Under the pieces are notes generated by a model. It was not told where the DNA came from. It made no database searches and saw only the letters and a list, made by a program, of their open reading frames with translations. Below, piece by piece: positions 17,859 to 25,047 of a DNA stretch of 64,000 bases. Positions within the stretch are counted from its first letter, which is position 1; the number at the start of each line of letters is the position of its first letter. This DNA is from Cellulomonas flavigena DSM 20109 (GTDB lineage Bacteria; Actinomycetota; Actinomycetes; Actinomycetales; Cellulomonadaceae): contig NC_014151.1 in NCBI RefSeq assembly GCF_000092865.1, positions 3,348,001 to 3,412,000 on the forward strand. The letters are read 5' to 3'. The translations under genes were made by a program, and so were the position numbers.

Positions 17859-20800
17859 GTGGTTTCCACACCCGACCCGCGCGGCAGGCGCGTCCGGTGG
17901 CTGGCCGGCACGACGGCCGCCGCGCTGCTCGTCGCGCCGGCCCTCGCCTCCACCGCCTCCGGCGCGCCCGTCAGCACCGTGCACGACTTCTCCGACGGCC
18001 CGCAGGGCTGGTTCTCCTACGACAACACCGGCTCGGTGTCGTCGTCGGCGGACACCGGTGAGCTGTGCGCGGTCGTCGACGGCGGCGACCAGCCGTGGGA
18101 CATCGCGCTCCAGCACGACGACGTGACGTACGAGCGCGACGCGACGTACACCGTGTCGTTCGACGCGCACGCCAGCGCACCGGTGACGGTCCCGATGCAG
18201 GGCGGCGTGGGGTACCCCGCGGCGTTCGGCCACTCGGTCGTGCTCGACGGCACGTCCACGCCGACGCACGTCGAGTTCACCTTCACCCCCGCGGACTGGC
18301 CGACGAGCCCGGACCCGGCCGTCTCCCCCGTCGACGACGACTGGACCAGCGCGACCGGCCAGGTGTCCTTCCAGCTCGGGGGGCAGTCCGCGTCGTACAC
18401 GTTCTGCGTCGACGACTTCTCGCTGACGTCGGGCACGCGGATCGTCCACGACTTCACGGCCGGGGACATGGGCGAGTTCGACATGTACGACTCGGCCGGC
18501 GGCGGCACCGCCCGGCCCGGCACCGACGGCGTGAGCGCCTGCATCGACCTGCAGGGGGGCTACGCCAACCCGTACGAGGCAGGGCTCGAGTACAAGTACG
18601 TCGACGTCGTGGAGGGCCGCAACTACGTCCTGGAGCTCACCGCCTACGCGAGCGAGGAGGCGAACGTCAACGTGCTCGTCGGGCAGTACGGCGACCCGTG
18701 GCACCGCGTGCTGTCGACCGAGGCCGCACTGACCACCACGCCCCAGACGTTCCGGTACCCGTTCACCGCGGACGCGACCTTCAGCTCCGACCCCGCGACC
18801 GCGTGGGGGCGCATCCAGGTCGAGCTGGGCCGCAAGGTCGCTCCGTACACGTTCTGCGTCACGAGCCTGTCGCTCGTCGAGACCACGCAGGCTCCCCCGC
18901 CGTACGCGCCGGAGACCGGCCCGCGGGTGCGCGTCAACCAGGTCGGCTACCTGCCCGACGGTCCGCAGCGCGCCACGCTCGTCACGGACGAGACGGACGC
19001 GGTGACGTGGGAGCTGCTGTCCGGCGCCACGGTCGTGGAGACGGGCGAGACCACGCCGCACGGGGTGGACCCGAGCGCCGGCCTCAACGTGCACGTCATC
19101 GACCTCGGCGGCGTCCCCGCCGGCTCCTACACCCTGCGGGCCGACGGCGAGACGAGCCACCCGTTCGTCGTCGACGCCGGCATCTACCAGGACCTGCGGC
19201 AGGACGCGCTCGACTACTTCTACCCCGTGCGCTCCGGCATCGCGATCGACGGCGCGATCATCGGCGACGCCCGGTTCACGCGCGCCGCCGGGCACGTCGG
19301 GCGCCCCGGCGAAGCGACGCCCAACCAGGGTGACGTCGCCGTCCCGTGCATCACCCCGGCGGAGGCGCAGAACCTCTACGGCGACTGGACGTGCGACTAC
19401 ACGCTCGACGTGACCGGTGGCTGGTACGACGCCGGCGACCACGGCAAGTACGTCGTCAACGGCGGCATCGCGGTCGCGCAGCTGCTCGGCACCTACGAGC
19501 GCACCCTGTACGCCCCCACCGGCGACCCGGACGCGCTCGGCGACGGCAGCATGGACATCCCGCTCGACGAGCAGAGCAACGGCGTGCCGGACCCGCTGGA
19601 CGAGGCCCGCTGGGAGCTCGAGTGGATGCTGCGCATGCAGGTCCCCGCCGGGCAGCCGCTGGCCGGCATGGTCCACCACAAGGTGCACGACGTGGACTGG
19701 ACGGGCCTGCCGCTGATGCCGGCCGACGACCCGCAGGAGCGGCGTCTGCACCGTCCGTCGACCGCGGCGACCCTCAACCTCGCGGCCGTCGCGGCACAGG
19801 GCGCCCGCCTGTGGGAGCCGTACGACCCGGAGTTCGCCGCCGAGCTGCTCGCCGCGGCCCGCGTGGCCTGGGACGCGGCGCAGGCCAACCCCGTCCTGCT
19901 CGCGCCGGCGCCCAACGCCGACCCGAGCCCCGGCGGTGGCCCGTACGACGACACGGACGTCAGCGACGAGGCCTACTGGGCCGCGGCCGAGCTGTTCCTC
20001 ACCACCGGTGAGAACGCGTTCCGTGACGCGGTCCTGACGAGCGAGCAGCACACGGCCGACGTCTTCTCCGACGGGTTCTTCTGGGGCGAGGTCGCCGCGC
20101 TGGCGCGCATGGACCTCGCGGTCGTCGAGTCCGAGATCCCCGGTCGCACGGCGATCCGCCGGTCGGTCGTGGAGGGCGCGGAGCTGTTCCTCGCGAAGCA
20201 GCAGGCCCAGCCGTTCGGCCAGGCGTACGCCGGGGACGCCGACGGCGACTACGACTGGGGGTCGAACTCCTCGATCCTCAACAACCAGGTGATCCTCGGG
20301 ACCGCGTTCGACCTGACGAGCGAGCAGCGGTTCGCCGACGCCGTCCTGGAGTCGATGGACTACCTGCTGGGCCGCAACGCGCTCAACCTGTCGTACGTCA
20401 CGGGGTACGGCACGGCGTTCTCGCAGAACCAGCACAGCCGGTGGTTCGCCCACTCGCTGACCGAGTCGCTGCCGAACCCCCCGAAGGGCTCGGTCGCCGG
20501 CGGCCCCAACTCGCTGACCGGCACCTGGGACCCGGTGATCGCAGGCCTGTACGGCCCGGACCGCATGTGCGCGCCGCAGCTGTGCTACGTCGACGACATC
20601 CAGTCGTGGTCGACCAACGAGATCACCGTCAACTGGAACTCGGCACTCTCGTGGGTGGCGTCGTTCGTCGCCGACCAGCAGGCCGGTGACCGGTCGGACG
20701 CCGGCACGGTGGCGTGGGTCGTGACGGACCCGTCCGACACGTCGGTCGCCGCCGGCGCGGACGCCACGTTCACGGTCGGGACCACGGGCTCGCCCACCCC

Positions 20801-21176
20801 GACGGTGCAGTGGCAGCAGCTCGTCGACGGCGCCTGGGTCGACGTGGCCGACGCCACCGGGGCGACCCTCCGGCTCACGGCACGCACGGCGGACTCCGGC
20901 GCGCAGTACCGCGCGTACGTCGCCAACGCGTTCGGCGGCGCCTACTCGGAGCCGGCGACGCTCACGGTGACGGCCGCGGGCACCGGCACCCCGACCCCGG
21001 GGGCCGACACCTCCGGGACGCCCGGCACCCCCGGCGGCGGACCGCGCGTCGCCGGCGCCGGACCACTGGCCGCGACCGGCGCGCACGCAGGCGCGCTGCT
21101 CGGCACCGGACTCCTTCTCCTCGTCGCGGGAGCCGGTGCGGTGGCCATGGCACGCAGGGCCCGACCGCGCGTCTGA
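17859..21176 (+). CDS. cenC: Cell-wall-anchored GH9 cellulase, CenC-like (CBM4-CBM4-Ig-GH9-Ig)
   Basis: Predicted 1105-residue secreted cellulase. A signal peptide ends near residue 36. Two CBM4 modules follow (about 37-190 and 192-350), then an Ig-like domain with PRVRVNQVGYLP (about 353-440). The GH9 catalytic domain spans about 445-940, with Asp524/Asp527 in YDAGDHGKY and acid Glu921 in STNEITVNWN. A further Ig-like domain (about 948-1040) leads to a Gly/Pro linker. The order matches Cellulomonas fimi CenC, but here the end has LAATG (1070-1074), a membrane segment and RRARPRV, a sortase class E type anchor. GTG 17859 follows GGGAG. It likely degrades cellulose at the cell surface. Confidence 0.93.
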   Translation: MVSTPDPRGRRVRWLAGTTAAALLVAPALASTASGAPVSTVHDFSDGPQGWFSYDNTGSVSSSADTGELCAVVDGGDQPWDIALQHDDVTYERDATYTVSFDAHASAPVTVPMQGGVGYPAAFGHSVVLDGTSTPTHVEFTFTPADWPTSPDPAVSPVDDDWTSATGQVSFQLGGQSASYTFCVDDFSLTSGTRIVHDFTAGDMGEFDMYDSAGGGTARPGTDGVSACIDLQGGYANPYEAGLEYKYVDVVEGRNYVLELTAYASEEANVNVLVGQYGDPWHRVLSTEAALTTTPQTFRYPFTADATFSSDPATAWGRIQVELGRKVAPYTFCVTSLSLVETTQAPPPYAPETGPRVRVNQVGYLPDGPQRATLVTDETDAVTWELLSGATVVETGETTPHGVDPSAGLNVHVIDLGGVPAGSYTLRADGETSHPFVVDAGIYQDLRQDALDYFYPVRSGIAIDGAIIGDARFTRAAGHVGRPGEATPNQGDVAVPCITPAEAQNLYGDWTCDYTLDVTGGWYDAGDHGKYVVNGGIAVAQLLGTYERTLYAPTGDPDALGDGSMDIPLDEQSNGVPDPLDEARWELEWMLRMQVPAGQPLAGMVHHKVHDVDWTGLPLMPADDPQERRLHRPSTAATLNLAAVAAQGARLWEPYDPEFAAELLAAARVAWDAAQANPVLLAPAPNADPSPGGGPYDDTDVSDEAYWAAAELFLTTGENAFRDAVLTSEQHTADVFSDGFFWGEVAALARMDLAVVESEIPGRTAIRRSVVEGAELFLAKQQAQPFGQAYAGDADGDYDWGSNSSILNNQVILGTAFDLTSEQRFADAVLESMDYLLGRNALNLSYVTGYGTAFSQNQHSRWFAHSLTESLPNPPKGSVAGGPNSLTGTWDPVIAGLYGPDRMCAPQLCYVDDIQSWSTNEITVNWNSALSWVASFVADQQAGDRSDAGTVAWVVTDPSDTSVAAGADATFTVGTTGSPTPTVQWQQLVDGAWVDVADATGATLRLTARTADSGAQYRAYVANAFGGAYSEPATLTVTAAGTGTPTPGADTSGTPGTPGGGPRVAGAGPLAATGAHAGALLGTGLLLLVAGAGAVAMARRARPRV

Positions 21177-21190
21177 CGCGCGCCCTGCAC

Positions 21191-21253
21191 GGCCCGCCGC
21201 GCACGTCGCTCCGGTGACCGTCCCCCGGCCCCCGGGGCGACGCGCGGCGGGCC
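21191..21253 (+). terminator. Terminator after cellulase gene
   Basis: GGCCCGCCGCGC at 21191 and its complement ending at 21253 form a stem of 17 pairs with a 2-base bulge. It begins 15 bases after the stop codon. Confidence 0.65.
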
Positions 21254-21319
21254 CCGGGCCGCCCCCTCCCCACCCCCTTCCCGCCGACCGGGACACGACT
21301 CCCCGTCCGAGGGTCGTGA

Positions 21320-21344
21320 CGGTGAGCGAGGTCCCGCTCGGCGG
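21320..21344 (+). repeat. Lone CGGTGAGC-type repeat
   Basis: This copy resembles the four units at 16327-16462 (start CGGTGAGC, end CCGCTCGGCGG). Here it has no inverted partner next to it. Confidence 0.65.
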
Positions 21345-21405
21345 AGGAGGGGGCGGCTCGGTCGACGCCGAACCGGACCACGACCGCCGGGCAGCACCCG
21401 CCGCC

Positions 21406-21478
21406 ACTCGCCGAGTGCGGGGGACACCACGCGAGTGCGGGGGTCGTTGCCCCAGCACTCGGCGCGGGACCCCCGCAC
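21406..21478 (-). repeat. TCGCCGAGTGCGGGGG-type repeat with terminator hairpin
   Basis: CGAGTGCGGGGG occurs twice (from about 21412 and 21433). The second copy pairs with GACCCCCGCAC at 21468-21478 through an 11-base perfect stem (21435-21445). The hairpin lies 16 bases past the acetyltransferase stop and probably terminates it. A related element occurs at 40194-40245. Confidence 0.65.
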
Positions 21479-21494
21479 GCGGCGAGGAGGAGCG

Positions 21495-22112
21495 TCAGGC
21501 CAGGGCGCCCGGGGCGCGGTAGGTGAAGACGCGGTCCTCGTCGGTGATCGAGCGCAGGACGCGCGCGGGCACACCGCCGACGACGACGTTCGGCGGCACG
21601 TCCTTGGTCACCACGCTGCCGGCACCCACGATCGAGCCGGCCCCGATCGTCACGCCCGGCAGGACCACGACGTGCGCGCCCAGCCACACGTCGTCCTCGA
21701 TCACGACGGGCGCCGAGAACTGGGCCATGCCCGCACGCAGCTCGGGGTGCACGGGGTGCCCCGTGACCGTGATCGTCACGTTCGGCGCGATCATCACACG
21801 CGAGCCGATCGTCACCTCGATGTCGTCGACGAGCGTGAGGCCGACGTTGACGAACACGTCGTCGCCGAGCGTCACGTTGTCGCCGTACGACACCTGCAGC
21901 GGCGCCTCGACCCACACCCGCTCGCCGACGGACCCGAAGATCTCCCGCAGCAGCGCCTGGCGCGCGGGCACGTCGGTCGGGTCGGACATGTTGAACCGCC
22001 ACGTCAGGTGCTTGGCGCGCTGCCGCTCCGCGACCAGGGCCTCCAGGCCCGGGCCCTCGTCGTCGTACAGCTCCTGCGCCCGCATCCTGCGGCGGACCTC
22101 CTGCTCGTCCAT
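21495..22112 (-). CDS. Sugar O-acetyltransferase, Maa/LacA/NodL type
   Basis: Predicted 205-residue left-handed beta-helix enzyme. The N-terminal maltose-acetyltransferase helix region (EVRRRMRAQELYDDEGPGL) is followed by hexapeptide repeats (VTLGDDVFVN, VTIGAGSIVGAGSVVT). ITVTGHPVHPE contains the catalytic histidine of this family. It transfers acetyl from acetyl-CoA to a sugar hydroxyl, probably as detoxification or export of non-metabolised sugars. ATG 22112 is preceded by GGAGGGG. It runs opposite to the PrsW-like gene with a 109-base gap. Confidence 0.92.
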   Translation of the reverse strand: MDEQEVRRRMRAQELYDDEGPGLEALVAERQRAKHLTWRFNMSDPTDVPARQALLREIFGSVGERVWVEAPLQVSYGDNVTLGDDVFVNVGLTLVDDIEVTIGSRVMIAPNVTITVTGHPVHPELRAGMAQFSAPVVIEDDVWLGAHVVVLPGVTIGAGSIVGAGSVVTKDVPPNVVVGGVPARVLRSITDEDRVFTYRAPGALA

Positions 22113-22221
22113 GCGTCCCCTCCGTCGGCGCCCCACGGGGGCCGGGACGCCCCGTCACCCTACGGCGCGGATCCACCCGCCGCCGGGGACAGGGGTCCCG
22201 GGCCGCGCCTAGGGTGTGCCC

Positions 22222-23388
22222 GTGAGCAGCCCCTACCCGGACCGCCCCGCCACGCCGACCGGCGCCGTCCCCGCGCAGTGGGTGCCCGAGCGGCGCTCCC
22301 ACCCGACGCGTGACGTCCTCGCGCTGCTCGCGGTCGCGCTCATCGGCGTCGCCGCGCTCGGCGCCGTCGGGCTGGTCCTCGTCCAGGTGGGCGTGGCCGC
22401 CGGAGTCGTCGGGACGGTGCTGGCCCTGGTGCCGCTGACCGTCGTGCTGCTGGGCCTGAAGTGGCTCGACCGCTGGGAGCCCGAGCCGCGCGGGGCGCTG
22501 GTGTTCGGGCTGCTGTGGGGCGCGGGCGTCGCGGTGCTCGTGTCGCTCGTCGTCAACGAGGTCACGCTCTACGCGGTCGCGGAGGCGACCGGCGACCTGG
22601 AGGCGGGAGCCGTGGCCGCGGCCGTCGTGTCCGCGCCCGTGATCGAGGAGCTCGCCAAGGGCGCGGGCGTCCTGGTGCTGTTCCTCGCGCGGCGCCGCTA
22701 CTTCGACGGCGTCGTCGACGGCATCGTGTACGCCGGCGTCGTCGCGGCCGGCTTCGCCTTCACCGAGAACATCCTGTACTTCGGCCAGGCGGGCGACGCA
22801 CTCGCCCAGACGTTCGTGCTGCGCGGCCTCGTGACGCCGTTCGCGCACCTGCTGTTCACGGCGTGCACGGGCGCCGCGCTCGGCATGGCGGCACGTGCTC
22901 GCAGCCGGCACGCCGTGTGGGGGCTGCTACCGCTGGGACTGCTGGGTGCGACGGTCGGCCACGCGGCGTGGAACGGGACGAGCCTCCTGGCCGGCGAGGC
23001 GTTCCTGCTGGTGTTCCTCGTCGTGCAGGTGCCGGTCTTCGCGGGCGTCGTGGGCCTGGCCTTCTGGCTGCGCCGGCAGGAGTCGGCGGTGATCCGGCAC
23101 CGGCTGACGGAGTACGCGGCCGCCGGGTGGTTCGCGCCGCACGAGGTGGAGATGCTCGCCTCGCTGCCGCGGCGCAGCACGGCCGTCGGCTGGGCGACCC
23201 GTGCGGGCGGCCCGGCCGCCGGCGAGGCGATGCGGCGGTTCCAGCGGGGTGCGACCACGCTGGCCTTCCTGCGTCAGCAGGCCGTGACGGGCCGCAGCGA
23301 CCTGCGCCGGCACACCGAGTCCGAGCGCGACCTGCTCACCGCCGTCACGAGCGACCGTCACCGTGTGCTGGCGGCCGCGGCACGCTGA
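22222..23388 (+). CDS. PrsW family intramembrane metalloprotease
   Basis: Predicted 388-residue membrane protein with about eight hydrophobic segments. PrsW hallmarks are present: Glu142-Glu143 in PVIEELAKG, a FDGVVDGIVYAG segment with FAFTENILYF, and HLLFTACTGAALG. In Bacillus this family cleaves an anti-sigma factor; in actinobacteria the targets are mostly unknown. Starts are GTG 22222 or GTG 22216; there is no clear ribosome site, so the message may be leaderless. No sigma or anti-sigma gene lies beside it. Confidence 0.87.
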   Translation: MSSPYPDRPATPTGAVPAQWVPERRSHPTRDVLALLAVALIGVAALGAVGLVLVQVGVAAGVVGTVLALVPLTVVLLGLKWLDRWEPEPRGALVFGLLWGAGVAVLVSLVVNEVTLYAVAEATGDLEAGAVAAAVVSAPVIEELAKGAGVLVLFLARRRYFDGVVDGIVYAGVVAAGFAFTENILYFGQAGDALAQTFVLRGLVTPFAHLLFTACTGAALGMAARARSRHAVWGLLPLGLLGATVGHAAWNGTSLLAGEAFLLVFLVVQVPVFAGVVGLAFWLRRQESAVIRHRLTEYAAAGWFAPHEVEMLASLPRRSTAVGWATRAGGPAAGEAMRRFQRGATTLAFLRQQAVTGRSDLRRHTESERDLLTAVTSDRHRVLAAAAR

Positions 23389-23428
23389 CCGGCCGACCCC
23401 GGGGTAGGGCGCCGGCAGCGGGCCGCGG

Positions 23429-24163
23429 TCAGCCGACCGGCCAGGTCTCCAGCCGCCCGCACATCCCGTACCGTCGCGGCGCGAGGTCGGCCACGACGCG
23501 CGCGCTGCGTCCCGACTGCAGGTGCGGGGCGTCACCCCGGACCAGTCCCTCGAGCACGAGGGCCGTCTGCTCGTGCTCGGCGAACGCGGTGCGCGCCCAC
23601 AGGTCCTGCCAGTGCGGCACCTGCGTGCGCACCAGCCGCACGGCCGCGTCGTAGAACGGCTGCAGCGCGGCCGTGCCGTGCTGCTGGACGGCCTGGCGGA
23701 GCTGTGCGTAACCCTGCAGCGCGAGGTCCCGGCGGGTCCGCGCGGCGTGCGCGACCTGCTCGTCGGGCGCGCCGAGCTGCCCCTCCCCGGGCAGCGCGGC
23801 CGCGGCGCGGTAGGTCGCGGTGTCGGCGAGCGCGGCCGGCGGGAAGGTCATGACGGCGTCCCCGGCCTCCGGCAGCCCCGCGTTGGCCATGACGACGAGC
23901 ACCTCGAGGTCGCCGTCGTTGACGGCGCGGTGGATCACGCCGGGCTGGACGGTCACGACGACCCCCGGGTGCAGCGCGTGCTCCTCGTGGCCGTCCGGCC
24001 CGAGCGTGTGCAGCGCGCCGGTGCCGGAGAGCACCACGTACGCCTCGCTCGACGCGAGGTGGACGTGCGGTGTGCCGCTGCCGGCGCGGCCGGCGCCGTC
24101 CGGCGCGGGCCAGTCGTACACGCGCAGACGGCTGACGGACACACCGCCGGGCAGGTTGGTCAT
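23429..24163 (-). CDS. Cupin domain protein
   Basis: Predicted 244-residue soluble protein. The N-terminal half is a cupin barrel (PHVHLASSEAYVVLSGTG, then GVIHRAVNDGD), with metal-binding His residues in the usual places. The C-terminal half (about 130-244) is helical, and I do not recognise it. ATG 24163 starts at TNLPGG just before the cupin. It lies 82 bases downstream of the TetR gene in the same direction. The substrate is unknown; a sugar isomerase or dioxygenase-like role is possible. Confidence 0.75.
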   Translation of the reverse strand: MTNLPGGVSVSRLRVYDWPAPDGAGRAGSGTPHVHLASSEAYVVLSGTGALHTLGPDGHEEHALHPGVVVTVQPGVIHRAVNDGDLEVLVVMANAGLPEAGDAVMTFPPAALADTATYRAAAALPGEGQLGAPDEQVAHAARTRRDLALQGYAQLRQAVQQHGTAALQPFYDAAVRLVRTQVPHWQDLWARTAFAEHEQTALVLEGLVRGDAPHLQSGRSARVVADLAPRRYGMCGRLETWPVG

Positions 24164-24245
24164 ACGTCCAGCATGCCCCGCCCACGGCGCTCCGCCCACC
24201 CCGGGTCGCCCGGACGGTGTGCGGCGCGACCCCCGGCCGGCCGCG

Positions 24246-24905
24246 TCACAGCGGGACCGTGAGGCGGTCGGCGACCACCGGCAGCCACGTCGCGGCGTCC
24301 TCGCGCGCCCGTGCAGCGGGCTGCGGGTCGCCCGACAGGTCGGCCGCGTCGAGGTCGGCCATGTACCCGGCGGCGAGCACGCGCATCACCTGGCGCGCGG
24401 GCAGCACGAGGCGGCGACCGAGCGTCGGCATGACCCGCTCGATCTCGTCGGCGACCTCGTCGGTCATCTGCCGGTCGAGGTCGTGGTGGTGCCGCGCGAT
24501 GTCGGGCTGGCGCATCGCGATGAGGCGCAGCTCGGCGTTGATGACCCGCCAGCGACGGTCGTCGGAGATGCGCTCGAGGAGGATCTCGAGGAAGCGCGTG
24601 ATGGCGTCGAGGTCGAGCCCGTCGCAGTCCGAGCGCTCGGCCTGCGCCACGTCGAGCGCCTCGCGCAGCTCGTGCAGGCGGCGGCGGTGCTCGCGTGCGG
24701 CGAGCGCGAGCAGGAGCGCGTACTTGCTCTCGAAGTTGGAGTAGAAGGCGCCGCGCGTGAACCCGGCGCGCTCGCACACGGCCTCGATGGACGTCGCGTC
24801 GACGCCCTCGTCGGCGAAGAGGTCGAACGCGGCGTCGAGCAGGCGCTCGCGCGTGTGCCGACGGCGGCGCGAGACGCCCTCGTCGTCCAGCACGTCCGTG
24901 GTCAT
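24246..24905 (-). CDS. TetR family regulator of adjacent efflux genes
   Basis: Predicted 219-residue repressor. The N-terminal helix-turn-helix reads TSIEAVCERAGFTRGAFYSN followed by FESKYALLLAL, a textbook TetR domain. The C-terminal domain (about 70-219) would bind a ligand. ATG 24905 follows GGAGGTG. It is divergent from the MMPL gene, and two palindromes lie in the 142-base gap. It probably represses the MMPL-YhgE pair and itself. Confidence 0.92.
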   Translation of the reverse strand: MTTDVLDDEGVSRRRRHTRERLLDAAFDLFADEGVDATSIEAVCERAGFTRGAFYSNFESKYALLLALAAREHRRRLHELREALDVAQAERSDCDGLDLDAITRFLEILLERISDDRRWRVINAELRLIAMRQPDIARHHHDLDRQMTDEVADEIERVMPTLGRRLVLPARQVMRVLAAGYMADLDAADLSGDPQPAARAREDAATWLPVVADRLTVPL

Positions 24906-24948
24906 CGTCACCTCCCTCGTCCTGGCCGGGCAGCAGCCTAGCGCTTCC

Positions 24949-24982
24949 GATACGGTCCTGTATCGCATACAGTCCTGTATCG
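24949..24982. promoter_or_regulatory. Tandem TetR operators
   Basis: Two palindromes occur 17 bases apart centre to centre: ATACGGTCCTGTAT (24950-24963) and the perfect ATACAGTCCTGTAT (24967-24980). They lie between the TetR gene and the MMPL gene and fit binding of two repressor dimers on neighbouring helix faces. Confidence 0.75.
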
Positions 24983-25047
24983 AAGGCCTCCGCCAGGCCA
25001 CCGGACGACGTCGTCCTCCCCCATGAACACCGCCCCTGGGAGCACCT

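Noticed and set aside
17736..21458. Minus-strand open frame of 1240 codons opposite the GH9 gene
   Set aside because: It is antisense to a gene with clear domains, is Arg/Gly/Val-rich without motifs, and results from third-position GC bias.
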